Source: Candidatus Binatia bacterium (GTDB lineage Bacteria; Desulfobacterota; Binatia; HRBIN30). Taken from it: a stretch of 64,000 nt of DNA. The stretch is from assembly GCA_937925685.1 (NCBI GenBank), contig CALAMI010000007.1, positions 186,001 to 250,000 on the forward strand, in the 5' to 3' direction. The translations under genes and the position numbers were made by a program. This document shows positions 55,658-64,000 of the stretch, piece after piece. The notes beneath the pieces are model-generated. The model was not told the origin of the DNA, did no database searches, and worked only from the letters and a program-made list of their open reading frames with translations. Positions within the stretch are counted from its first letter, which is position 1, and each line of letters opens with the position of its first letter.

Positions 55658-56731
55658 ATGTGGAAGCGACTTCTGCGCGAGAGCTTCACCGCAAAGCTTA
55701 GCTTGCTGTTACTCACCACTTTTGGTTGCGCTCAGCGTGCATATCATGCAACCACTTATCCGCAGACCAACCAGGAGCTTCGCTTCGGGTTGATGACGCC
55801 CACCGACGGTGCTCGCTACGAAGACATCGTGCGCGCCTGGCGCGAAGCCGAAGCTCTCGGCTGGGACAGTGCCTGGCTCAACGACCACTTTATGCCCGTA
55901 TTTGGCGACACCGATCGCAACCAGTACGAAGCCTGGACTTTGCTTGCCGCGCTCGCAGCACAAACGAAGCGCATTCGTATCGGGGTGCTGGTGACCGGGA
56001 ACACTTACCGCAATCCTGCCCTTTTGGCCAAAATGGCTGCCACCGTAGACGAAATTTCCCGTGGCCGTCTCGACCTTGGCATTGGCGCTGGTTGGTATCG
56101 CAAAGAGCACTTTGCCTATGGATTTCACTTTGGCACCGAAAGAGAACGAGCCGAACGGTTGCAAGAGGCGCTGCAGGTGCTGAACCTTTTATGGGGCGAA
56201 AAGCATCCAACGTTGCGCGGCAAGTATTACACGCTCTACCAAGCGCCGTTTGCCCCGCGAGGGATTCAATCACCGAGAGTGCCTATCATCATCGGTGGGC
56301 AAGGGAAAAAGCGCATTGTCCCGCTTGTGGCCCGTTATGCGGATGGTTGGAACGCCCCCGTGCAAACGGATGCCAAAGGATTTGCCGAACGCGTCGACCT
56401 CATCCGTCGCGAGTGCCAGCGCATCGGGCGGCAAGACTGCCCTACGCGCTTCTCGAAGATGTTTGCGCTGGTAACGATTTCTCGGGCACCTCTTGTCGGA
56501 CCCGCGGTGCGTACCGCTGCCCGTTTGCTGCCTCAGGTGGATGCAGCCACTGCGTGGCACCTTCTGGCCGGTTCTCCAGCAGATATTGCCGAGCAAATTG
56601 CACCGTTCGTCCGCGCCGGTTGTAACGAAGTGATCGTCAGTTTTCTCCCGCCCTTCGATTCGGAAACCATTCGCACGTTTACCAACGAGGTCATCCCCAG
56701 AGTTCGCACCTTGCAAGGTGCGGGGACGTAG
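55658..56731 (+). CDS. LLM-class oxidoreductase with N-terminal export/lipoprotein-like signal
   Basis: The protein has 357 residues from ATG 55658 (GGAAGGAGGT upstream). The first 28 residues (MWKRLLRESFTAKLSLLLLT, then TFGC) resemble a lipoprotein signal with a weak lipobox TFGC. The rest is a luciferase-like barrel: LRFGLMTPTDGARYED, AEALGWDSAWLNDHFMPVFG, TKRIRIGVLVTGNTYRNPA, AATVDEISRGRLDLGIGAGW, PIIIGGQGKKRIVPLVARYAD. Export of an LLM enzyme is unusual but known for F420-dependent mycobacterial enzymes. The body resembles the protein at 28338-29273. It precedes the acyl-CoA dehydrogenase by 84 bp. Substrate unknown. Confidence 0.85.
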   Translation: MWKRLLRESFTAKLSLLLLTTFGCAQRAYHATTYPQTNQELRFGLMTPTDGARYEDIVRAWREAEALGWDSAWLNDHFMPVFGDTDRNQYEAWTLLAALAAQTKRIRIGVLVTGNTYRNPALLAKMAATVDEISRGRLDLGIGAGWYRKEHFAYGFHFGTERERAERLQEALQVLNLLWGEKHPTLRGKYYTLYQAPFAPRGIQSPRVPIIIGGQGKKRIVPLVARYADGWNAPVQTDAKGFAERVDLIRRECQRIGRQDCPTRFSKMFALVTISRAPLVGPAVRTAARLLPQVDAATAWHLLAGSPADIAEQIAPFVRAGCNEVIVSFLPPFDSETIRTFTNEVIPRVRTLQGAGT

Positions 56732-56815
56732 CGCCTCGGCTGCTGCGCGCCCTCCCTCTTGCGGCAATGGCAGCGACCGGTAGCCTAGGCTGAAACCCTC
56801 CTCTTCGGAGCATCC

Positions 56816-57997
56816 ATGGATTGGCACCTCGGTTCAACGGAGCAGATGATTCGCGATACTTTCCGCGCGTACTTCCACGAACAGCTCGAGCCACTCGTCC
56901 CGGCGATGGAGCGTGGGGAGCAGTTACCCTACCCCTTCATGCGGCGGATGCACCGTGAGCTCGGGTTGGACGCGTTCCTCAGCGTGGGGGCTGAAGCCCC
57001 TGCGAGAGGCAAAACGCCCTCGGTGCCAGCGGGCGACGAGCGCGTGGCACGGTATGCCCGAACCACGTTCTCCGTCGAAATGGCTCGAGTAAGCCCGTCG
57101 TTCGCTCTGAGTTATGGAGCAAGCGTCGGGCTGTTCGGCGCAAACGTGGCCAAGCGTGGCACAGCGGAGCAAGTGACCCGTTACGCCATGCCGGTGCTCC
57201 GCTGCGAACTCGTCGGTTCGTGGTGTTTAACCGAACCGCAAGCCGGAAGCGATGCCCTTGGCGGGATGCAAACCCGAGCTCGCTACGGCGGCGATCATTA
57301 TGTGCTCCGTGGCGCCAAGACGTTCATCACAAATGCCCCATATGCTGACGTCTTCCTGGTTTACGCACGTGTCCAAGGCGGCCCGCTAGACGGCTCCATT
57401 CAGCCTTTTATTCTCGAGCGCGGGATGCCTGGGCTCACGACCGGAGGGCCGATGAAAAAAATGGGGATGCGCGGCTCGCCGACCGGTGAAGTTTTCCTCG
57501 AAGAGGTCCGTGTTCCGTGCGAACAACTGCTCGGGGGCGGGGTGCACCAACGGGACCATGTAAAATCCAGCCTGGCGCAAGAACGACTGGGGCTGGCCAC
57601 CCTGTCGTATGGCATTGCCGAGCGTTGTTTCGACATCGCCCGTGACTATGCCAAACAGCGACACCAGTTCGGCCAGCCGATCGCCAACTTCCAGCTCGTG
57701 CAGCAACGCCTCGCACGCATGTACGTCGCCTTGAGTAACGCACGGCGCTTCGTCTATGCGGACTACTACAGCGACCGCCCGCTCTCGGAATCCGTTGCCG
57801 AGATCTGCGCGGGGAAACTATACTGCGCCGAGGTCGGCACATTTGTCGCCTTCGAAGCCATCCATATTCTCGGGGGTTACGGGTACATGGAAGAGTTCGT
57901 CGTCGAGCGGCTTGCCCGCGACGCCAAGCTCATCGAACTCGGCGGCGGTACCACAGAGATGCAAATCCTCACCATCGCCCGCGAGATCCTGCGCTAG
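56816..57997 (+). CDS. Acyl-CoA dehydrogenase family protein
   Basis: The protein has 393 residues. FAD and substrate blocks are present: SWCLTEPQAGSDALGGMQT, LRGAKTFITNAPYADVFLVY, MKKMGMRGSPTGEVFLEEV, AQERLGLATLSYGIAERCF, RHQFGQPIANFQLVQQRLA, HILGGYGYMEEFVVERLARD and LGGGTTEMQILTIAREILR. The fold is complete. ATG 56816 follows a TCGGAG-like site. Reaction: alpha-beta dehydrogenation of an acyl-CoA; chain type cannot be inferred. It lies between the exported LLM protein and a P450, all on the plus strand. Confidence 0.93.
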   Translation: MDWHLGSTEQMIRDTFRAYFHEQLEPLVPAMERGEQLPYPFMRRMHRELGLDAFLSVGAEAPARGKTPSVPAGDERVARYARTTFSVEMARVSPSFALSYGASVGLFGANVAKRGTAEQVTRYAMPVLRCELVGSWCLTEPQAGSDALGGMQTRARYGGDHYVLRGAKTFITNAPYADVFLVYARVQGGPLDGSIQPFILERGMPGLTTGGPMKKMGMRGSPTGEVFLEEVRVPCEQLLGGGVHQRDHVKSSLAQERLGLATLSYGIAERCFDIARDYAKQRHQFGQPIANFQLVQQRLARMYVALSNARRFVYADYYSDRPLSESVAEICAGKLYCAEVGTFVAFEAIHILGGYGYMEEFVVERLARDAKLIELGGGTTEMQILTIAREILR

Positions 57998-58088
57998 GTT
58001 TTTTCCGTCCACACGTCATCGCTGTGAGCTTCGAGTCGCGTCTAACTGCGTTGTCTTTTCGTCGGATGCCTGGTAAGTAGCCTGCCTG

Positions 58089-59279
58089 ATGGAACTCAAT
58101 CCATTTTCTTACGAGTTTCACGATGATCCTTACCCCGTTTATGCGTGGCTCCGGGAGCACGCTCCCCTGTACTACAACCCGCAGCTCGACTTTTACGCCC
58201 TTTCGCGATTCGAAGATGTGTGGGGAGCGTTGCTGGATTGGCGCACCTACAGCTCGCGCGAAGGGGTCACACTCGAACGCATTGACACGACGTTATTCGA
58301 AGCGACACCGATGATGATTTTCATGGATCCGCCCAAGCACGACCGCTTGCGGCGTTTGGTGAACTCAGCATTTACTCCCCGCCGGATCGCTGCGCTGGAA
58401 CCGTTCGTCCGCGAGCTGTGTCAGAAACTGGTCGCGAAGTTACGAGGGCATGGCGGAGGTGATTTCGTCACCGAGTTTGCCGCGCCCCTTCCACGAGAGG
58501 TAATTTTTACTCTGCTCGGTGTCCCGAACGAAGACCGGGTGCAGCTTCGCGAGTGGATGGATCGCGCACTCGAGCGCGACCCCGACACTCCGTCCATCCC
58601 ATCCCGGGCAATCGAAGCGAGTATGAACTTAATCCGTTACTGGTTCCAACTCGTGGATACCCTGCGCCGCCAACCCAACGACGGGCTGATTTGCGCGCTC
58701 TTTCATGTCGAAATCGATACCGACGAGGGCACACGCACCCGCTTGACCGACGGCGAGATCGCCGGGTTCTGCGCCCTGCTGGGGACCGCGGGAAACGAGA
58801 CGGTTACGCGCCTGCTGGGCAATGCTGCGGTACTTTTCCATCGCCACCCCGAGGCGTGGCAACTTCTCTGCCGGGAACCTAAACGGATCCCCCAAGCGTT
58901 GGAAGAGGTTCTGCGTTACTGGCCCCCTTCGCAATACCAGGCCCGAACCGTGACGACCGACGTCGAATGGTACGGAACTACGGTTCCCGCGGGAGCACGC
59001 ATTTTGTTGTTGAATGCCGCAGCCACGCGTGACCCGCGTGCCTTTGCGGAGCCGGACCGCTTCGACATCGAACGACAGATCCCCTTGCATCTGAGCTTCG
59101 GCTACGGCATCCACTTTTGCCTCGGCGCCTCGCTCGCGCGCCTCGAATCCCGTGTGGCGATCGAGGAATTTGCGCGGGCATTCCCCCACTTCGAAGTGGA
59201 CGAGACGCATTGCGTCCGCGCCCACATGAGCAACGTGCACGGCTTCGACCACGTGCCGTTTCGTGCGACCGCAGGCTAA
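58089..59279 (+). CDS. Cytochrome P450
   Basis: The protein has 396 residues, a soluble class-I type bacterial P450. The heme ligand is C344 in SFGYGIHFCLGASLARLE; I-helix LLGTAGNETVTRLLGNAA near residue 235; ExxR in ALEEVLRYWPPSQYQAR; early MDPPKHDRLRRLVNSAFTPR. No ferredoxin or ferredoxin reductase is adjacent, so redox partners are elsewhere. ATG 58089 lies 91 bp after the acyl-CoA dehydrogenase gene. Similar P450s hydroxylate steroids, terpenes or fatty acids; no choice is made here. Confidence 0.95.
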   Translation: MELNPFSYEFHDDPYPVYAWLREHAPLYYNPQLDFYALSRFEDVWGALLDWRTYSSREGVTLERIDTTLFEATPMMIFMDPPKHDRLRRLVNSAFTPRRIAALEPFVRELCQKLVAKLRGHGGGDFVTEFAAPLPREVIFTLLGVPNEDRVQLREWMDRALERDPDTPSIPSRAIEASMNLIRYWFQLVDTLRRQPNDGLICALFHVEIDTDEGTRTRLTDGEIAGFCALLGTAGNETVTRLLGNAAVLFHRHPEAWQLLCREPKRIPQALEEVLRYWPPSQYQARTVTTDVEWYGTTVPAGARILLLNAAATRDPRAFAEPDRFDIERQIPLHLSFGYGIHFCLGASLARLESRVAIEEFARAFPHFEVDETHCVRAHMSNVHGFDHVPFRATAG

Positions 59280-59513
59280 CGGTAGGGGAACGCGTAGTTC
59301 GCCTGGGCCCACGATCCGCTGCGCCGCGCAACACCGGATCCTGCCTTCGAGGGCGTCGAGCTCGACACCGCAAACACCTGCCATCCCGCCGACGCACAGG
59401 ACCCTGGACAATCGACTCCTGCTGTGCTGGCCCGCGCCCGCATGCTATGCCGCCGTTTCCTAGGATCGGAGCGCAAATCGGAGATGGGTTCTCCACCTGC
59501 TCCATCGATACGG

Positions 59514-59559
59514 TTGACAGGAGGGCGCCCCTTGGTATTGTGGAACGGACTAGTCCGTT
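59514..59559 (+). promoter_or_regulatory. Promoter and palindromic operator of the tetR-RND operon
   Basis: TTGACA (59514-59519) and TATTGT (59536-59541) are 16 bp apart, a good sigma70-type promoter. A perfect 16-bp palindrome, AACGGACTAGTCCGTT (59544-59559), begins two bases after the -10, covering the expected transcription start. The TetR start codon is 15 bp further. This is the usual plan for TetR autorepression of an efflux operon. Confidence 0.8.
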
Positions 59560-59574
59560 TCGAAATTTGATGTC

Positions 59575-60207
59575 ATGGCAGGACGTAAGAAAAGCCTACA
59601 ACTTCGCGAGGCCATCGTGCGGGGCGCCGCCGAGGTGTTCTCCAAGCACGAATTTCACGAAGTGCTGACCGACGACATCGCCGCTCATGTCGGCGTGGGG
59701 AAAGGGACCCTCTATCGGTACTTTCGCTCCAAAGAGGAACTCTACCTCGCGTCCATCGGCGACGGGCTGCGCGAGCTGCATGCCTCGGTGACAGCGGTAC
59801 TGGCGCAGTCTTCACCCCTGGTGCCGACCATCGAGCGGCTGACACACACGCTCATCGACTACTTTTGGGACAAGCGCGATTTTTTCGTCTTGATGCATCG
59901 CTTGGAGCCGAAACTCAAAGCGAAAGAGCGTGCGGAGTGGCGGCAGCGACGGGACGAAATCGTGGACATGTTGCGACGCCGTATCGATGAAGCCGCGCAG
60001 CGTGGAGAAATTCCCCCTGTTCCATCCCGCTTGGCTACTGAGGCCTTGCTCGGGGCGATTCGCGGCGCCTGTGTTTACCGGCAAAACAGCGATCGACCCC
60101 AGGAGGTAGCTCGCACCATTTCCCGCCTATTCCTTTGCGGACTTCTAGGAGGGGAATTGCGCGGCCCGAACCCTGCCCTGCACCAGGTCGTCACTACTCG
60201 GCGTTGA
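59575..60207 (+). CDS. TetR-family transcriptional repressor
   Basis: The protein has 210 residues. A TetR helix-turn-helix lies at residues 13-58: LREAIVRGAAEVFSKHEFHE, DDIAAHVGVGKGTLYRYFRSK. The C-terminal ligand domain is unassigned. A perfect palindrome just upstream is the likely operator, so it should repress its own gene and the adaptor and RND pump behind it (9-bp gap to the adaptor). No good Shine-Dalgarno is seen before ATG 59575, which could keep repressor levels low. The inducer is unknown. Confidence 0.93.
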   Translation: MAGRKKSLQLREAIVRGAAEVFSKHEFHEVLTDDIAAHVGVGKGTLYRYFRSKEELYLASIGDGLRELHASVTAVLAQSSPLVPTIERLTHTLIDYFWDKRDFFVLMHRLEPKLKAKERAEWRQRRDEIVDMLRRRIDEAAQRGEIPPVPSRLATEALLGAIRGACVYRQNSDRPQEVARTISRLFLCGLLGGELRGPNPALHQVVTTRR

Positions 60208-60216
60208 GGAGAAGTT

Positions 60217-61308
60217 ATGCTGCGTTTTTACGGTCTGTTGCTCTCCGTCTTCGTTGTCTTCGCCAGTAGCTGCGATCGTGCCGGCGGTGCGGAAAGTGCT
60301 GCTGCCACTCGAAAGGAAACCGCCGGGCGCGGAGTTGTGGTCAGGGTGGCCCGGGCGGTGGAGCGACCGGTGAAGCGAACGGTGAATTTCGTTGGCACCT
60401 TGTACGGCCGAGAAGAGGTGACCATTGCCAGCCAAGTGGAAGGACAAGTGAAACGCATCTGGGCCGACTTAGGCGATGCAGTCGCGGAAGGGGCTGTACT
60501 GTTAGACATCGATGACGACGCTTGGCGGGCAAGGCTGCGCGAGGCCGAAGCTAACTTGGCCAAAGCGCGGGCGGACGAGGAGCGAGCTCGCCAACTGGTC
60601 GCTGAGGAGATCATCTCCCCGCAGGAATACGAAGCACGCAAGACCGCGGCTCGGATCGCTGAGGCGCAGAGGGATCTTTTGCAGGTCACGTTACGTCACG
60701 CCCGGGTTGTGTCCCCACTGAGCGCGGCCGTTGCCCGCCGCTTTGTTTCCGCGGGCGAGTACGTAAGGCCGGGAACGCCGCTTTTTACCCTTGTGGTGTT
60801 GGATCCACTTAAGTTGCGCGGCGATGTGCCCGAACGCTTTGCTCCCGAGTTGGCACCCGAACAGCCCGTGGAGGTTCGCGTCGATGCCTACCCGAGCGAA
60901 ATTTTTATGGGATCGCTGGCGCGAATCAGCCCCGGTTCGAACCCCCAAAACCGCTCCCTTACCGTCGAGGCCACCGTTGCCAACTCCGGTGGCAAGCTCA
61001 AGCCCGGGTTCTTTGCCAATGCCGCCATTGTCACCAAGGTCGACGATCGTGCGGTCTGTATCCCGCAAGAGGCAGTGGTGTCCTTCGCCGGGGTCCACTC
61101 TGTTTTTGTCATCACCGCCGGGAAAGCCGAGGCGCGAGAAGTGGAAATTGGCGGTCGCTTGCCGGACGGTTGGCTCGAAGTAGCTCGGGGGGTCAGCCCC
61201 AACGAGCTCGTTGCTGTATCTGGTTTGACCAAGCTCCACTCTGGCGTTCCCGTCGAAGTCGACGGGGACGTGAAAGAGCCGGAGGCCGCTAGGGCGAGTG
61301 GTGTATGA
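60217..61308 (+). CDS. RND efflux periplasmic adaptor (membrane fusion protein)
   Basis: The protein has 363 residues. The leader VFVVFASSC ends in a lipobox-like Cys, so it is probably a lipoprotein in the inner membrane facing the periplasm. A biotinyl-lipoyl-like half is seen at VEGQVKRIWADLGDAVAEGAV, then a coiled coil (LREAEANLAKARADEERARQ), the second lipoyl half at ARVVSPLSAAVARRFVSAGE, and beta-barrel blocks (ISPGSNPQNRSLTVEATVAN, LKPGFFANAAIVT). Its stop overlaps the RND pump start (ATGA). It links the pump to an outer-membrane channel not encoded here. Confidence 0.93.
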   Translation: MLRFYGLLLSVFVVFASSCDRAGGAESAAATRKETAGRGVVVRVARAVERPVKRTVNFVGTLYGREEVTIASQVEGQVKRIWADLGDAVAEGAVLLDIDDDAWRARLREAEANLAKARADEERARQLVAEEIISPQEYEARKTAARIAEAQRDLLQVTLRHARVVSPLSAAVARRFVSAGEYVRPGTPLFTLVVLDPLKLRGDVPERFAPELAPEQPVEVRVDAYPSEIFMGSLARISPGSNPQNRSLTVEATVANSGGKLKPGFFANAAIVTKVDDRAVCIPQEAVVSFAGVHSVFVITAGKAEAREVEIGGRLPDGWLEVARGVSPNELVAVSGLTKLHSGVPVEVDGDVKEPEAARASGV

Positions 61309-64000
61309 AACTCGTGGAGATTTGTATCCGCCGCCCTGTGGCGGCCACTATGGGGATCGCATTCCTCGTGGTCATGGGGCTCTTCTCGTATCGCCACTTG
61401 TCGGTCGATCTGTTCCCGAACATCGACTTCCCGATCGTGGTCGTGAACACAACGCTCAAGGGGGCGAGCGTGGAGGAGATGGAGTCGAGCGTCACCAAGG
61501 TGATCGAAGAAGCGGTGAACACGATCGAGGGAATTGAAGAGTTGCGCTCGACAACAAAAGAGGGATTGTCGCACGTCGTCGTCATTTTTCGCCTCGAGCG
61601 GAACCGGGAAGCGGCCGTACAAGATGTGCGTGACAAGGTCGCCGCGGTGACCTCGAAGCTTCCCGCAGGTACAGATCCACCAGTGGTGATGAAGTTCGAC
61701 GTAGAGGCCTCCCCCATTCTTTCCATCGCAGTCGCTGGCCAGAGAAGCCTACGCGAGGTTACGGAGGTTGCGCGCAAACTGATTAAGGAAGACCTGGAAA
61801 CCCTGCCTGGTGTGGGCTCGGTCACCGTGGTGGGGGGTCTGGAACGAGCCATCAACATCGAAGTCGACCCCCAGCGGCTAGCGGCGTACGGCCTCTCGAT
61901 CAATCAGGTTCGCGCCGCCCTGCGGGCGCAAAACGTCGAGCTCCCGAGTGGCCATGTCGACCAAGGCAGTAAGGAACTCACCCTGCGCACCATGGGGCGG
62001 ATCGAGCGAGTCGACGACTTTCGCCGACTCATCATCGGCAATGTGCAGGGTCGGCCGATCCACTTGGGCGACGTTGCCACCGTCATCGATGGTTTTGTCG
62101 AACCACGCACCATGGCCCGGCTCGACGGCAACCCCGCCGTCAACCTGCTGGTGCGCAAGCAAAATGGCCAAAACACCGTCGACGTCATCAAGCGAATCAA
62201 GAATCGGCTCCACGAACTGCAGGCGGTCCTCCCAGGCGACGTTCGCATGCAGATCGTGCGCGACCATTCGCGGTTTATCGAGCGATCCATCGAGGAAGTA
62301 CAATTTCACCTCGTGTTGGCTGCGTTCTTAGTCAGCCTCACCGTGCTGTTGTTCATCGCCAATTGGCGAGCCACGCTGATTGCAGCCGTAGCCATACCGA
62401 CGTCGATCATCGCCACCTTCACCCTAATGCGCTGGCTGGGGTTTACCATCAACAACATCACCATGTTGGGATTGGTGTTGGCCACGGGCATCGTCATCGA
62501 CGACGCTGTGGTCGTTCTCGAAAACATTTTTCGTTACGCGGAAGAAAAGGGGTTGCCCCCGCAGAAGGCAGCGGCGGCGGCCACCAAAGAAATCAGCCTC
62601 GCTGTCATGGCGACCACGCTGTCCCTGGTGGTGATTTTCCTGCCCGTGGCATTCATGGAAGGCCGGGTGGGACGCTTTTTCAACAGCTACGGAGTGACGG
62701 TGGCCTGTGCCATTATGGTGTCGCTGCTGGTATCGTTCACCTTGACCCCAATGCTTTGCGCCCGATTTCTCAAAGTCTCGCCGGAACGAGCGCAGAGCAG
62801 TCGACAGCGAAGATTTTATGCTGCCATCGACCGCGGCTATGGAGCATTGTTGCGCTGGTCCTTGCAACACCGCTGGGCCATCGTGCTGGGGTCACTGCTC
62901 ACGGTGGCCACCACCGTCCCGCTGTTCCGTCTGGTGGGTAAGGATTTTTTACCCCAAGACGACCAAAGCGAGTTCGAAGTGATCGTACAGACCCCTGAAG
63001 GTTACAGCTTATCCCGTACTGACGCGACGATGCAGGCACTCGAGGCGAAGTTGCGCGAACTGCCCCACATCGAGCATATGCTCACAACCATCGGGGACGC
63101 CACTGGCACCCTGCGCGCGGGGGAAGGACCCGTGACCGAAGCTTCGATTTACGTGCAGCTCACAGACTTGCGCCACCGTAAGCAGTCGCAGTTCGAACTG
63201 ATGCAGCGGGCACGCGAGATTTTGGCAACGTTTCCGGACCTCCGCGCCAGCGTGCAAAATATCAACCTGTTCATGGGAGGCGGCCAGCGTTACACCGAAA
63301 TCGAGCTCGATCTCACTGGGCCGAGCTTGACCAAGCTGGAAGAATATTCTCGGCGCCTGATGAACGGTATGCGCGCCGTCCCTGGGATTGTCGACGTGGA
63401 CACGACCTTATCCATGCGCCAGCCGGAACTGCGGGTGCGCATTCATCGGGAAAAGGCTGCCGATCTGGGTCTGCGAGTAGAAGATATCGCGACCGCTCTA
63501 CGCACCTTCGTCGCTGGCGAGGCAGTGACCAAATACAAAGAGGACCAGGAGCAGTACGACGTTTGGTTGCGCGCCCGCGGCCGCGATCGGGTCGACGCCC
63601 AAACCCTCGGCGATCTCAGCATCGCGACACCGCACGGTTCTCTCGTGAAACTCGCAAACGTGGCCACTCTTCAAGAAGAACTCGGCCCTGCGCAGATCGA
63701 CCATTTCCGCCGGCAACGCAAAGTGACGATCGTCGCGAATCTCGAAAATCTCCCCTTGTCCGAGGCCATCGCGCACATCGAGAAAATCCTGACGAGCTTG
63801 GATCTGCCACCGACCTACAAAGCCGAATTCGGTGGTCGCGCCAAAGCCCTGGGCGAAACTGGCTCGAACTTTGCCGTCGCGTTTATCTTGAGCTTGGTGT
63901 TCATGTACATGATCCTGGCAGCGCAGTTCGAGAGCTTACTCCACCCGATTACGATTCTCCTAGCGTTGCCCCTATCCGTGCCCTTTGCCCTGCTATCGCT
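61305..64000 (+). CDS. RND efflux transporter, HAE1/AcrB family (3' end outside window)
   Basis: The frame runs open from ATG 61305 to the right edge, about 898 residues of a normal 1,030-1,050. It starts with MKLVEICIRRPVAATMGIAF and FPNIDFPIVVVNT, typical of the family. The first transmembrane block after the first periplasmic domain includes FLVSLTVLLFIANWRATLIA and GLVLATGIVIDDAVVVLENI, whose paired Asp residues serve proton relay. LSLVVIFLPVAFMEGRVGRF and the second porter domain follow, then SLVFMYMILAAQFESLLHPI near the edge. ATGA overlap with the adaptor gene. Substrate unknown. Confidence 0.95.
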   Translation, partial: MKLVEICIRRPVAATMGIAFLVVMGLFSYRHLSVDLFPNIDFPIVVVNTTLKGASVEEMESSVTKVIEEAVNTIEGIEELRSTTKEGLSHVVVIFRLERNREAAVQDVRDKVAAVTSKLPAGTDPPVVMKFDVEASPILSIAVAGQRSLREVTEVARKLIKEDLETLPGVGSVTVVGGLERAINIEVDPQRLAAYGLSINQVRAALRAQNVELPSGHVDQGSKELTLRTMGRIERVDDFRRLIIGNVQGRPIHLGDVATVIDGFVEPRTMARLDGNPAVNLLVRKQNGQNTVDVIKRIKNRLHELQAVLPGDVRMQIVRDHSRFIERSIEEVQFHLVLAAFLVSLTVLLFIANWRATLIAAVAIPTSIIATFTLMRWLGFTINNITMLGLVLATGIVIDDAVVVLENIFRYAEEKGLPPQKAAAAATKEISLAVMATTLSLVVIFLPVAFMEGRVGRFFNSYGVTVACAIMVSLLVSFTLTPMLCARFLKVSPERAQSSRQRRFYAAIDRGYGALLRWSLQHRWAIVLGSLLTVATTVPLFRLVGKDFLPQDDQSEFEVIVQTPEGYSLSRTDATMQALEAKLRELPHIEHMLTTIGDATGTLRAGEGPVTEASIYVQLTDLRHRKQSQFELMQRAREILATFPDLRASVQNINLFMGGGQRYTEIELDLTGPSLTKLEEYSRRLMNGMRAVPGIVDVDTTLSMRQPELRVRIHREKAADLGLRVEDIATALRTFVAGEAVTKYKEDQEQYDVWLRARGRDRVDAQTLGDLSIATPHGSLVKLANVATLQEELGPAQIDHFRRQRKVTIVANLENLPLSEAIAHIEKILTSLDLPPTYKAEFGGRAKALGETGSNFAVAFILSLVFMYMILAAQFESLLHPITILLALPLSVPFALLS

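Overview
This 64 kb window is a GC-rich, densely coded bacterial chromosome segment. No rRNA, tRNA, phage, insertion sequence or CRISPR array was found. The gene mix suggests an uncultured deltaproteobacterium-like lineage such as Binatota (Desulfobacterota_B) or a Myxococcota relative: secreted proteins with Thr/Pro 'TPT' linkers, a myxobacterial-type Cys-rich repeat (DUF4215-like), a mevalonate pathway instead of visible MEP genes, hopanoid synthesis and several F420/flavin LLM-type oxidoreductases. This placement is inference; no marker gene here settles it.

Layout. 1-7480 (minus): a dockerin/Thr-Pro-rich exported protein followed by four tandem paralogous secreted proteins of unknown function, the last running off the left edge. 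7619-11315: a phosphotriesterase-family hydrolase, then a minus-strand unit of amidase, NAD+ synthetase and RsmI. 11813-16446: the prkA-yeaH-spoVR stress/sporulation-type operon. 16804-22164 (minus): an LLM oxidoreductase, a lipoprotein PI-PLC-like enzyme, superoxide dismutase, and rmlB-rmlA. 22807-24000: an archaeal-type S-adenosylmethionine synthetase behind a 642-bp leader with repeats. 24037-29273 (minus): SDR, DUF72, a polytopic membrane protein, SppA and an LLM protein. 29423-36474: uvrA, cysteine desulfurase, an IscA-type protein, a small unknown protein and a long-form SppA.

37127-49488 is the centrepiece: ten plus-strand genes, mostly overlapping, running from HMG-CoA to adenosylhopane. 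The order is mvaD, phosphomevalonate kinase, type 2 IPP isomerase, class II HMG-CoA reductase, mevalonate kinase, squalene-hopene cyclase, a fused HpnC-HpnD, HpnE, HpnG and HpnH. Three tandem 14-bp repeats (37051-37092) lie just upstream. HMG-CoA synthase, thiolase and farnesyl-diphosphate synthase are not in the window.

49663-64000: a Kup potassium transporter (minus), a large exported DUF4215/TPT protein with a strong terminator, a second copy of the small unknown family, an LLM protein with an export signal, an acyl-CoA dehydrogenase, a cytochrome P450, and a TetR-adaptor-RND efflux operon with a clear promoter/operator. The RND pump runs off the right edge.

Many start codons were moved from the longest open frame to the position supported by a Shine-Dalgarno sequence, a signal peptide or the family N-terminus. 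These choices are explained per gene.
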